NCBI GenBank assembly: GCA_035455185.1
Contig: DATIFQ010000359.1
Location: 6,272-70,271, forward strand
DNA: 64,000 nucleotides
Direction: 5' to 3'
Origin: JAEHDI01 sp035455185
GTDB lineage: Bacteria; Acidobacteriota; Terriglobia; Bryobacterales; Bryobacteraceae
The notes below the pieces were generated by a model. The model did no database searches. It had not been told where the DNA came from and worked only from the letters and a program-made list of their open reading frames with translations. Positions 43,042-51,653 of this stretch are shown here, one piece after another. The position numbers and the translations under genes were made by a program. Each line of letters starts with the position of its first letter. The stretch's first letter is position 1.

Positions 43042-43512
43042 ATGCATTATCCCATTCGGGAAAAGCTTGAGGAATACCTGCGAGGCGAAGCTGGTCCCGG
43101 CGAGCTTCGGGAGTTCCACTCGCACATGGAAACGTGCAGGGAGTGCCGTGACAGTGTGACCGGAATGCGGGATCAGGCTCGGCTGTTGCAATGCCTGCGG
43201 GCGTCCGATGCGGTGGAGCCACTCCCCGGTTTCTACGCGCGGGTGATGGGGCGCATCGAGTCGCAGCGCGCCAATTCAATATGGAGCTTTCTCCTGGAGC
43301 CCGTTTTCAGCCGGAGCCTGGTTGTAGCATCCGTGCTTCTGGTGCTTCTGCTTGGAGGCTATGTCGCTTCGGGTGAGTTTGACAGGCCGCTCAACCCTTC
43401 CAGCCCTGAAGTCATTCTGGCTGCCGAACCGAATCCCTCGGAGATGGTTGGCCTCAACCCGCAACGCGACCGCAACACGGTCCTGCTGACGCTGGCCACA
43501 TACCGGGATTAA
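43042..43512 (+). CDS. Membrane-anchored zinc-finger anti-sigma factor
   Basis: A 156-residue protein with a zf-HC2-type motif near the N-terminus (HSHMETCRECRDS; His-x3-Cys-x2-Cys) and one membrane helix (LVVASVLLVLLLGGYVA, about residues 93-110), followed by a short exported tail. ZAS-type anti-sigma factors sequester their cognate ECF sigma at the membrane. ATG 43042 is chosen over TTG 43027 because GAGGGAAG lies just upstream. It follows the sigma gene by 126 bp containing a possible promoter and precedes the CpxP-like gene by six bases. Confidence 0.85.
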   Translation: MHYPIREKLEEYLRGEAGPGELREFHSHMETCRECRDSVTGMRDQARLLQCLRASDAVEPLPGFYARVMGRIESQRANSIWSFLLEPVFSRSLVVASVLLVLLLGGYVASGEFDRPLNPSSPEVILAAEPNPSEMVGLNPQRDRNTVLLTLATYRD

Positions 43513-43518
43513 GGTCAA

Positions 43519-43914
43519 ATGTCCTGGGAAAACTGCTCATCCTGGCGGAATCCACGGGTTCTCCTGAGTTTGACTCTGATCTTCCTCTGTGGTGTCGTCG
43601 GCGGCGCCATGGTCATGCGGTTTGCGGTTCACGGCATCGTTGATAAGGCTGAGACGGGCTTGCCGGGTGGCGAAAAGGCGATCGCGCTGGAGCGCATGAC
43701 CAAAGAACTCGACCTCAGTGCCGACCAGCGGCGGGAACTCGAGACGGTCCTTGACGATTTCGTCATGTACGTGCAAACACTCCAGGCGCAGATGGACGAA
43801 GTTCGCGCCAACGGAAAACAACGGATCCTCCGTATCCTGAACGACCAACAGAAGCAGAAGTTCGAAAAGATCCTGGTCGACGTACAGGCGCGGCAGACCG
43901 CGCGGGTTCCTTGA
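43519..43914 (+). CDS. Membrane-anchored Spy/CpxP-like protein
   Basis: A 131-residue protein with an N-terminal anchor (VLLSLTLIFLCGVVGGAMVM, residues 14-33) and a helical exported domain. Two LTxxQ-like segments, LDLSADQRREL and LNDQQKQKFEKI, fit the Spy/CpxP family of periplasmic chaperones and stress regulators. Unlike Spy it keeps an uncleaved-looking anchor. Its place directly behind an ECF sigma and its anti-sigma suggests that it senses or buffers envelope stress; this is inference. Cysteine 6 is in the cytoplasmic start. Confidence 0.7.
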   Translation: MSWENCSSWRNPRVLLSLTLIFLCGVVGGAMVMRFAVHGIVDKAETGLPGGEKAIALERMTKELDLSADQRRELETVLDDFVMYVQTLQAQMDEVRANGKQRILRILNDQQKQKFEKILVDVQARQTARVP

Positions 43915-43958
43915 CGGTTCGCGTTGATTCGTAGGGCTTCCTTTACTTCCGTTAGGTC

Positions 43959-43964
43959 TACAAT
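43959..43964 (+). promoter_or_regulatory. -10-like box before the MEMO-AMMECR1 gene
   Basis: TACAAT lies 12 bases before ATG 43977, implying a very short leader; the intervening GTGAGG could weakly serve as a ribosome binding site. No clear -35 box. Confidence 0.35.
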
Positions 43965-43976
43965 ACGGGTGAGGCC

Positions 43977-45407
43977 ATGTCCGTGGCGGCCACCCACGAT
44001 TCGCCGTACAGTGGTTCCTGGTACCCGGCTGACCGGATCGAACTCGATGAGCTGATTGACCGCTTGTGGAAGTCGTCCGGGCAGCGAACGGGTGCATACC
44101 TGCTCGAAAATCCTCTCGGATTCGTCGTGCCGCACGCGGGCCTCGTGTACTCCGGAACGGTAGCGGCGTCCGCCTACCGTCACATCGAAAGATGCCGCCC
44201 CAAGCGTATCGTGCTACTCGGGTTTGCCCATCGCGGCTGTCCACCGGGGCTGTGGATTCCCGATGTCACCTCTGTCCGGACGCCGCTTGGAGAAGTCCGG
44301 ATCGACGCGGAGGCCGTCGCAGACCTCACGGTCGGGGGTGAATTCCAGATTCTGCCTGAGGCACGGCTCTGCGACCATTCCATCGAAATCCAGTTGCCGC
44401 TCATCCAAAGGGCGGCGCCAGACTCGAGTGTTGTGCCTGTCTATGTCGGCCAGTTGAGCGACCAAGCTCGCCGCGAAGAGGCGAGCGCCCTCGCGCGGCG
44501 GATCCGCGCGGGCGACCTGCTGATAGCCAGCTCCGACCTGACCCATTACGGCAGCGCATTCCGATACCAACCCTTCCCGGTGGACAACCGTGTGCAGGAA
44601 CGCCTGCGGGTCCTGGATTTCGGCGTATTGGATGCGGCGGCAAGCCTTCGACCGGAACTGTTTCTCAAGACCTTGCTCGAATCATCCGCCACCGTCTGCG
44701 GCTATGAGCCGGTTTCCCTGCTGCTGTCCGCGATGCGGGCGAGCGAAGAGCAGGGAGAGGTCTTCCAGCAGGTCATCGACTACCAAACCTCGGGGGAGAT
44801 CACCGGCGACTTTCACCACTCGGTGAGCTATGGTGCGGCCGGTTATTTTCCGTATTCATCGTTCGAGGTAAACTCCGAGGCGCGGGAAGTGCTGCTCGAT
44901 CTCGCCAGGCGGACGCTTCGGCAGTACCAGACAACCGGCCGGCGGCCCGTTTCCGTGGCACCCGGGCAAGATCACGCCGTTCTTGAGAAGAGGTCGGCAG
45001 CGTTCGTGACGCTTCACCGGGGCGGTCAGTTGCGCGGGTGTATCGGGCGCAACACGAGCGACGCGCCCCTCAGAGAGGTGATTCCGGAGCTGACGATGGC
45101 AGCGGCACTGGACGACACGCGTTTCGGACGCGTCACCCCGGACGAGACTGGCATCGACATCGAGATCTCACTACTGACACCAATGAAGCGAATCGTGGAC
45201 CGCTCTGACTTCCGGGTAAACGCGCACGGTGTGTTACTGCAATCCGGTTACCGGCACGGTCTGCTGCTTCCTCAGGTGGCCACCGAACGGAATTGGGGCG
45301 CCGAACAGTTCTTTCTCGCACTGGCACGCAAAGCGGGATTTGACCCGGGTGTGTACGACGATCCAGCCACCAAGCTGCATGTTTTCCGCGCGCAGATCAT
45401 CCACTAA
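43977..45407 (+). CDS. MEMO-AMMECR1 fusion (AmmeMemoRadiSam components B and A)
   Basis: A 476-residue fusion. Residues 1-295 are a MEMO domain (dioxygenase-like fold): H53 (VPHAGLVYSG), H85 (LLGFAHRG), H190 (SSDLTHYGS) and C241 (VCGYEPVSLLL) match the metal/active-site positions of MEMO1. Residues about 300-476 are an AMMECR1 domain (VTLHRGGQLRGCIGRN, IDIEISLLTP, GLLLPQVATE). These proteins and a radical SAM enzyme make up the AmmeMemoRadiSam system of unknown function; the radical SAM component is not adjacent. Here the two accessory parts are one polypeptide. It is flanked by the ECF module and addB. Confidence 0.88.
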   Translation: MSVAATHDSPYSGSWYPADRIELDELIDRLWKSSGQRTGAYLLENPLGFVVPHAGLVYSGTVAASAYRHIERCRPKRIVLLGFAHRGCPPGLWIPDVTSVRTPLGEVRIDAEAVADLTVGGEFQILPEARLCDHSIEIQLPLIQRAAPDSSVVPVYVGQLSDQARREEASALARRIRAGDLLIASSDLTHYGSAFRYQPFPVDNRVQERLRVLDFGVLDAAASLRPELFLKTLLESSATVCGYEPVSLLLSAMRASEEQGEVFQQVIDYQTSGEITGDFHHSVSYGAAGYFPYSSFEVNSEAREVLLDLARRTLRQYQTTGRRPVSVAPGQDHAVLEKRSAAFVTLHRGGQLRGCIGRNTSDAPLREVIPELTMAAALDDTRFGRVTPDETGIDIEISLLTPMKRIVDRSDFRVNAHGVLLQSGYRHGLLLPQVATERNWGAEQFFLALARKAGFDPGVYDDPATKLHVFRAQIIH

Positions 45408-45419
45408 TTCGGCCTCCCG

Positions 45420-45425
45420 TATACT
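45420..45425 (+). promoter_or_regulatory. -10-like box of a likely leaderless promoter for addBA
   Basis: TATACT is followed by six bases and GTG 45432 (ATG at 45435). No Shine-Dalgarno precedes. This is the best-matching example of the TANNNT-N6-RTG pattern. Confidence 0.45.
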
Positions 45426-45431
45426 GAGCTG

Positions 45432-48152
45432 GTGATGCTCCTTCTGACCGGTCCTACCGGCTCTGGAAAGACGCGCCATGTGCTTGAGCGTGTCCGGGAG
45501 GCGCTCGCCTCCCGGCGCACGGATTTTCGTCTGCTCGTGCCCACCGCGACGATGGCGGAGCACATCCGAAACGAGCTTGCGCGGGAGGGCTTTGTACCGC
45601 GCCGCTCGTTGATCGGGACTCTTTCCGGATTTGTCGAGCAATTGGCCGGGGACACCCCACAAGTAACTGGAGGGCAGCTCAACCTGATTGTGGAGGAGGT
45701 TCTGGCGTCGATTTCCCCGAACGAGTTCCGCGAGGTTGCTTCGCTCCCAGGTTTCCGCACGGCCCTCGCTGGTCTGATCGACGAACTGACCTCAGCCGGG
45801 TGTGACTCCGTGCAAGTTCGTGCTGCCGTCGTCCGACGGCTGCCAGGCCGGACTTTGGCGGCCGCTTTTGGCGACGTCTTCGAGGAAGCGGAGCGGAGCT
45901 GGCGGCGGCGTGGGGCGGCTGCCCGGGGCGAGCGTCTGCGGTTCGCGGCGAGCCGCATCCGGGAGCAAGGGCTACCCGGCGTCCGCGCCGTCTACATGGA
46001 TGGTTTTTTCACACTGTCCCAGCCGGAGATCGAATTGGTCGAGGCTCTCCGCGCGCACGCCGATCTCACCGTGACACTGCCGCGTTGGGAGGGTTCACAA
46101 CAGGCTCGGGCCCGGCTGCTCGGGATGGGCTTCGTCGAGGAGGAGCACACCCGGGCCCGACAGCAGCCCCGCATTGTTCTGCTTGCTGCCCGGACCACGG
46201 AGGAGGAGCTCGGAGAGATCGCGCGGCGCATTCTGGCCGAGGCATCGGCCGGCCGGCCGTTTCGGGAAATGGGCGTCGTTGTGAGGAGCCGCGAGCCCTA
46301 TGTACCTGCGCTCCGTGCCGTTCTCGAACGGTTCGGAATCCCGGCGCGTTTCTACTTCGCCGAGCCGCCGGTGGCCTACTCGCCGGTGCGTTATCTGGCG
46401 GGCGCGGTGGACGCGATGCTGGGTGGTTGGGACCACGAAGAGACGCTCGGGGTGCTCCGGATGACCTCCTCCGCCGCGGGTCGCTGTTCGGACATGGACC
46501 GGTTTGACTTCGAGGTGCGGAAAAACCTGCCCGGACGCGGGCTGGCGCCGCTCCGGCTTCTTGCTCGGCACCCAGCGATTCGCACCCTGATCGACTCCCT
46601 GGCGCCGCTCGATGCATGGCGGGAAGGTGAATGCCAGCCGGGGGAGTGGGCCACTCGGGTAAAGAATCTCAGTTCCCGGCTGTTCCGCCCGGTGGCCCCT
46701 TCGGACTCACCGTCACGATCCCTCATTACAGTCTGGCGCGGGCAGGCAGCCGCGCTTCGAGCGTGGGAGGGAGCCGCTAACGAGGCCGCCGCCGCTCTCG
46801 ACGGCAAAGGCCCCGTCGCATTCGAGCCCTTCTGGCACGCGGTGAATGAAGCGCTGAGCGAGACGAACGTGCGCGTACCCGACCAGCGGCGCAACGTCGT
46901 ACACGTCCTGGACGTTTATGAGGCACGGCAGTGGGAGCTTCCGGTGGTCTTCGTCTGCGGTCTCCTCGAGAGGCAATTCCCGCTGTATCACCCTCAGGAC
47001 CCCGTCCTCCCGGATAATGTGCGCTCCGTCTTGCGACAAGAAGGAGTGACGCTTCGAACAGCCGCCGAGCGGGATCGCGAGGAGCGTTTTCTCTTTGACC
47101 TGGCGGTCTCTCGCGCGACATCCACGCTGGTGCTGAGTTACCCGCAATTCAACGAGAGCGGAGACGCCAATCTCAGGTCCTTCTTTCTCGACGAGATCCA
47201 GGCTACGGCGGTTCAGGAACAGAGCCGCCCGGTACGGCTCGCCGGCGGCCCCACCAGCCGCGTGGACCGGCCGGTTGTGATCCGCGACCCCGGCCTCCTC
47301 GACCGGCTGGTCGAGAAGCACGCATCGACAAGCTCGTCCGCCGTCGAGGGGTTTCTCCAGTGCCCATTCCTCTTTTTTGCGCGGAACACTCTGGGCCTCG
47401 AGGGCCCGCCTCGCCACCCCTCTGAACGGTTTGACCAACTCGCGCAAGGAGACGTCATCCACTGTGTTCTCGCGCTGTGCATTGGGTCCGGTGTGCCTCT
47501 GGAGGAAGCGTTCGACGCCGAGTTGCGGTGGGTCTACAAGGAAAGAGGTATTCCCGACGGTTACCGGCGCGAAGCCATCCGACTGGAGCTGTTTCGCGAT
47601 TTGCGCCGGTTCCTGACGGATCTCGAACTACCGCCTGCAAGCAAACGCCTGTACGAGCACTCCTTCCAGTTCACGCTTCGTGAAGGCGTTCGGCTGCGGG
47701 GGAGGATGGACCGCGTTGACGTCTACGAGGATGGCCTCGCCCTGGTTGTCGATTACAAGTACAGCCATGCCCAAAAGGTGCGTGACCGCCGCAAAGGAAC
47801 GGAACAGGGTCGATTCGTACAGGCGGGGTTGTATCTGTTGGCTGTCAAGCAGGTGCTCGGCCACGAACCGGCCGGAATGCTATTTGCCGGACTGCGGCGG
47901 GAGACGAGTCTTGAAGGCTGGCATCTTCCTCTTCCAGGCCTCGAGGCCGGCGCAGATTGTACGTCGGAGGTACTGGCCGAACTGTCGGCGACTGCGTCCG
48001 GGCAGGTCGCCGGAGTGCTGGACGCCGTACACGGTGGGCGGATCGCCCCATCTCCTGCCGACGAACGCCTCTGCGAGTACTGCGAGTTCGTCGACATCTG
48101 CAGGGTAGAGAGCGCCACGGGCGCGACGGCCGCGGGAGGGTTCGAGGAATGA
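45432..48152 (+). CDS. addB: AddB-type helicase-nuclease subunit
   Basis: A 906-residue protein with a Walker A motif at the N-terminus (TGPTGSGKT, residues 6-14), a UvrD-like but degenerate helicase body and a C-terminal RecB-type nuclease domain (RMDRVDVYEDGLALVVDYKYSH, with the D-x-K core). Four cysteines C644, C881, C884 and C890 (LQCPF; CEYCEFVDIC) form the Fe-S staple of AddB. With AddA it resects double-strand ends and loads RecA at Chi-like sites. Standard AddB is about 1100 residues, so it is rather short. The stop overlaps addA (ATGA). ATG 45435 is the alternative start. Confidence 0.88.
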   Translation: MMLLLTGPTGSGKTRHVLERVREALASRRTDFRLLVPTATMAEHIRNELAREGFVPRRSLIGTLSGFVEQLAGDTPQVTGGQLNLIVEEVLASISPNEFREVASLPGFRTALAGLIDELTSAGCDSVQVRAAVVRRLPGRTLAAAFGDVFEEAERSWRRRGAAARGERLRFAASRIREQGLPGVRAVYMDGFFTLSQPEIELVEALRAHADLTVTLPRWEGSQQARARLLGMGFVEEEHTRARQQPRIVLLAARTTEEELGEIARRILAEASAGRPFREMGVVVRSREPYVPALRAVLERFGIPARFYFAEPPVAYSPVRYLAGAVDAMLGGWDHEETLGVLRMTSSAAGRCSDMDRFDFEVRKNLPGRGLAPLRLLARHPAIRTLIDSLAPLDAWREGECQPGEWATRVKNLSSRLFRPVAPSDSPSRSLITVWRGQAAALRAWEGAANEAAAALDGKGPVAFEPFWHAVNEALSETNVRVPDQRRNVVHVLDVYEARQWELPVVFVCGLLERQFPLYHPQDPVLPDNVRSVLRQEGVTLRTAAERDREERFLFDLAVSRATSTLVLSYPQFNESGDANLRSFFLDEIQATAVQEQSRPVRLAGGPTSRVDRPVVIRDPGLLDRLVEKHASTSSSAVEGFLQCPFLFFARNTLGLEGPPRHPSERFDQLAQGDVIHCVLALCIGSGVPLEEAFDAELRWVYKERGIPDGYRREAIRLELFRDLRRFLTDLELPPASKRLYEHSFQFTLREGVRLRGRMDRVDVYEDGLALVVDYKYSHAQKVRDRRKGTEQGRFVQAGLYLLAVKQVLGHEPAGMLFAGLRRETSLEGWHLPLPGLEAGADCTSEVLAELSATASGQVAGVLDAVHGGRIAPSPADERLCEYCEFVDICRVESATGATAAGGFEE

Positions 48153-51100
48153 CACTCTCGCCAAAGCAGAAGGCGGCCGTCGAACGCAGTGGACAGGATG
48201 TCTGCGTCGTCGCGGGACCTGGCTCCGGCAAGACCCGTGTGCTGGTGGAGCGGTTTTGCTGGCTGGTGTCCGCGCGTGGCGTATCACCGCTCCGCGTTCT
48301 TGCCATAACGTTCACCGAAAAGGCCGCAACAGAGATCAAGCAGCGCCTGGTCAACGCCTTCTCCGGCGATGCGAAAGTCCGTGAGCAGATCGAGCGCACG
48401 TACGTTTCAACCATCCATGGTTTTTGCGCACGGCTGCTCCGCGAGAACTCGGTGGCCGCGGGACTCGATCCCAGATTCATAGTGATGGACGCACCGGCGA
48501 GCGCGGCCGAACTCGACCATGCGGCCGATGCGGCACTCGAACGGCTCTACACCGAGCGGCCGTCCGAGTTTCGCGGGCTGCTGGACGCGAGCTACTTCTC
48601 GACAGACCTCGCAAGTTGCCTGATCCACGTCTATCATGCGCAACGAGTTGCCGGCGTCCCGCTCGCGCGCGGAAGGGATGCATCGCCCCCTGCAGAGAGC
48701 CTCTCCGGCATTGTCCAGGAGTTGTACGACCTGCTCTCGAGGGTTCCGCCGCCAAAGACAACACCACAGATAGGCAGAATTACCTCGATCAAGGGCTGGT
48801 TGGAGCGCGCCGGAACGTTGGAACGGAAACCCTTGGGTGCGGAACACTTCCGCCTGCTTAAAGATTTCAAGTGCGACCTTAACACGTTCAAGCCAGGTCC
48901 CGATCGCGAAGCCGCCCGCGATTTACGGAAGAGACGGATTCCCCGACTTCAAGCATTGCTGGCAACGGAATACTACGAGCGGTTCCGCGCGTTGCTGGTG
49001 GAGGCAATCGAGCGGATCGACGAGGCCTACAGGTCGCGAAAGCGGGAACTGAGCGCGCTCGATTTTTCCGATCTGGAGGAGCACACGATCAGGCTGCTCG
49101 AAGGAAATCCCGAGGTGCGCGATTCCCTCCGGAAGAGCTTCGACTACATTCTGATGGACGAGCTTCAGGACACGAATCCGCTCCAATGGAAGATCGTGAA
49201 CCTGATCCGGTCACCGGAACGGTTCTTTGCTGTCGGTGACATCAACCAGTCCATTTACGGATTCCGGCAAGCCGCGCCGGAAGCGTTCCGGGAGTACCGG
49301 AAAGGCATCGAGAGCGCAAGATGGAAAGTCGACGATCTCGACGAGAATTACCGCAGCCGTCAGGCGATCCTTTCGGCGGCGGAATGCGTCCTGGCGGGCG
49401 CTCCGGGTATCGAGCTGCGCGAATTGAAGGCGAAGCGGCAATTCTGCCGGAAAACCGAACCGTCGGTGGAGGTGATCGTAGCTTGTGCCGCGAAACCGGC
49501 GGATCCGGCGGACGTCGAGGCCCGCTGGATCGCACGGCGCATCCGCGAGCTCGAAGGGAAACTGAAAATCGGATCTCTCACCGATCCCCGCGCGGCCCGT
49601 TTTCGCGATTTTGCGATTCTTGTGCGCGCGAACACCGCCCTCCCGCCGATTGAGCGCGCCTTTAAGGAATTTGATGTTCCCTATCTGACGACAGGTGGGC
49701 AAACCTTTTATGAGGCCCGCGAAGTGCGGGATCTGGTTCTGCTTCTCCGCACGATCGACAATCCACGGGACGAGATCGCGCTGGCAGGCGTTCTGCGATC
49801 TCCCCTGGGAGGTGTCGCCGACGAGACACTGTTGCGGATGAAATCGCACGACAGGCTCGGCACTGTGCTGCGGCGGCTCGATCATCTGGACCTTTCCTCG
49901 TTCGACGCCGGGGACCTCGAGCGGCTCCGGGGATTCCGCGATCTGTTGAACCGGCTTCGGAGCGTACGCGACGACGTTCCGCCCGATCGCCTGCTGCTTG
50001 ACGCCATCGACGGCTCGGGATACGGAAGTCAACTGGATGGGCGCGCCCGGGCCAATGTGGATAAGCTGCTCGCGCTGGTTTGTGACTGGCACTGTGCGCA
50101 GCCGCGTCCGGTGAACGAACTCGTCGAGGATCTCGAATGGATTCGCGAGGCGGCAACAGAGGCCGACGCGCCGCCGGACGACTCCTCGAATGCCGTGCGG
50201 GTGATGTCCATCCATCAGGCGAAGGGGCTGGAGTTCCCGGTTGTCTTGCTCGCGGCGCTCCATCGCCATACGAACGACACCCAGCCTTCACTGTGCCTTG
50301 CGCCGGAAGGCCGACTCGGAGTCCGGTGGCGGAATCCGGCGGGAAGCGGCTATGTGGACGACGTCTTCCATGTGGAGTCCATGGCCCTGACCGACGCCCG
50401 TGAGCGTGAGGAGGAGGACCGCCTGCTGTACGTCGCCATGACTCGGGCGGAGGAGCACCTTGTACTCTCGTTCGCGAGGACTGACCGGCCCGGCGCGAGG
50501 GCGGAGAGGGTCGCTGGAGCGTTCGGCATCGATCTCCAACAGACCGACGCAGGGCCGCGGGTTTTTGCCCCCGTAGGCGCCCATTTCGAGGTGCGGTTGT
50601 TTCGCGCAGCCGGCCCACCTGAGGCGGTGGAAATGCGTGAGGGAGACTTCTCGTTGCCGGTGGAAGAACTCCTCGTACCTCATGGCGCGGCGTCCAGCCA
50701 GCACGATTCCTCCGCTTCGGTGACGGCGATTCTTGCCTTCGAACAATGCCCACGCCGCTATTTTCTCGACCGCTACCTAGGATGGAGCGGCGTCTCCCAG
50801 CCGGCCGCCGCTGAAGAATACGAGAGTCAGTCCGCACGCGAGGAGTTGGACGAACCCGACGCAGCCGAGTTCGGGCTTCAGGTGCACGCTCTGCTTGCGG
50901 GCGCCGCCATAGAGTCTCCGGACGCGGAGGCTGTGGAACTGAAGGCTCGTTTCGATGCGAGCGCCCTTGGACGCCGGGTCCGTCGCGCGGACAGGATCGA
51001 ACGGGAGTTCGATTTCCTCCTTGCCGTAGACGACATCGTGCTGCACGGCCAGATCGACCTCTGGTTCGAGGAAAACGGCCGGCTTGTGCTCGTGGACTAC

Positions 51101-51454
51101 AAAACCAACGACATTCGGGATGAGGATGCCCACTCTCGGGCCGATGACTACTCGTTGCAACTGCGCCTCTACGCGCTTGCCCTCGAACGGGTGTGCGGGC
51201 GACTGCCTGACGAAGCGTACATCTGCTTCCTCAGGCCGGGCAGGTCAGTCTCTGTGGATCTCTCCGAAGCGGCCCTCGCCTCTGCACGCGGAAGCGTGGG
51301 GAGGTTTCGCGAGGCGCAAAACAAACTCAGTTTCCCGTTACGCGAAAGCCCGCAGTGCCGAGCGTGTCCGTTCTACCGCGGTTTATGTCCCGCCGGACGC
51401 GGACAGGCTGCTAAGGATGCGGACCCGCCATCTTCTTTTCAAGAGCGTTCATGA
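48149..51454 (+). CDS. addA: AddA-type helicase-nuclease subunit with Fe-S nuclease motif
   Basis: A 1101-residue UvrD/RecB-family enzyme. Helicase motifs are VVAGPGSGKT (Walker A), AITFTEKAATEIKQR, ILMDELQDTN (Walker B), GDINQSIYGFR, RVMSIHQAKGLEFPVV and YVAMTRAEEHL. The C-terminal nuclease domain has LVLVDYKTND, and cysteines C867, C1070, C1073, C1080 (FEQCPRRYF; CRACPFYRGLC) form an Fe-S staple pattern usually found in AddB, not AddA. It pairs with addB (ATGA overlap at 48149-48152). ATG 48149 is chosen from a longer open frame. Its 3' end overlaps the convergent anti-sigma gene by 44 bp. Confidence 0.9.
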   Translation: MTLSPKQKAAVERSGQDVCVVAGPGSGKTRVLVERFCWLVSARGVSPLRVLAITFTEKAATEIKQRLVNAFSGDAKVREQIERTYVSTIHGFCARLLRENSVAAGLDPRFIVMDAPASAAELDHAADAALERLYTERPSEFRGLLDASYFSTDLASCLIHVYHAQRVAGVPLARGRDASPPAESLSGIVQELYDLLSRVPPPKTTPQIGRITSIKGWLERAGTLERKPLGAEHFRLLKDFKCDLNTFKPGPDREAARDLRKRRIPRLQALLATEYYERFRALLVEAIERIDEAYRSRKRELSALDFSDLEEHTIRLLEGNPEVRDSLRKSFDYILMDELQDTNPLQWKIVNLIRSPERFFAVGDINQSIYGFRQAAPEAFREYRKGIESARWKVDDLDENYRSRQAILSAAECVLAGAPGIELRELKAKRQFCRKTEPSVEVIVACAAKPADPADVEARWIARRIRELEGKLKIGSLTDPRAARFRDFAILVRANTALPPIERAFKEFDVPYLTTGGQTFYEAREVRDLVLLLRTIDNPRDEIALAGVLRSPLGGVADETLLRMKSHDRLGTVLRRLDHLDLSSFDAGDLERLRGFRDLLNRLRSVRDDVPPDRLLLDAIDGSGYGSQLDGRARANVDKLLALVCDWHCAQPRPVNELVEDLEWIREAATEADAPPDDSSNAVRVMSIHQAKGLEFPVVLLAALHRHTNDTQPSLCLAPEGRLGVRWRNPAGSGYVDDVFHVESMALTDAREREEEDRLLYVAMTRAEEHLVLSFARTDRPGARAERVAGAFGIDLQQTDAGPRVFAPVGAHFEVRLFRAAGPPEAVEMREGDFSLPVEELLVPHGAASSQHDSSASVTAILAFEQCPRRYFLDRYLGWSGVSQPAAAEEYESQSAREELDEPDAAEFGLQVHALLAGAAIESPDAEAVELKARFDASALGRRVRRADRIEREFDFLLAVDDIVLHGQIDLWFEENGRLVLVDYKTNDIRDEDAHSRADDYSLQLRLYALALERVCGRLPDEAYICFLRPGRSVSVDLSEAALASARGSVGRFREAQNKLSFPLRESPQCRACPFYRGLCPAGRGQAAKDADPPSSFQERS

Positions 51455-51653
51455 GGCGGCGGTGCAGATCCTCAGCCAGGGGCTGAGGGTCCATGCCCTT
51501 GTAAATCTGGATGGTCCGCTTGGTGGTATCCACCATCACCCAGCAGTTCGGGCACTCCGTAACGTGCGCCTCGAGTTGCTGGCGCATCTCCTCCTGGATG
51601 GTACCGTCGAGGTACTCGGAGAGTTCGTCCATGAAGGCCTTACAAGTAAGCAA
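51411..51653 (-). CDS. Soluble zinc-finger anti-sigma factor
   Basis: An 80-residue protein with a ZAS-type motif HVTECPNC (His-x3-Cys-x2-Cys) and a further N-terminal Cys at residue 4. It has no membrane helix, unlike the anti-sigma at 43042. Soluble ZAS proteins such as RsrA respond to redox or zinc, so this may sense thiol stress in the cytoplasm; inference. The gene overlaps the preceding sigma gene by 14 bp in the same operon and overlaps the convergent addA 3' end by 44 bp. Confidence 0.82.
   Translation of the reverse strand: MLTCKAFMDELSEYLDGTIQEEMRQQLEAHVTECPNCWVMVDTTKRTIQIYKGMDPQPLAEDLHRRLMNALEKKMAGPHP

Noticed and set aside
42954..43070. Short open frame starting at ATG 42954 just after a TATAAT box
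   Set aside because: It runs into the anti-sigma gene in another frame, lacks a ribosome binding site and has no conserved look; the TATAAT is better explained as a promoter for the anti-sigma gene.
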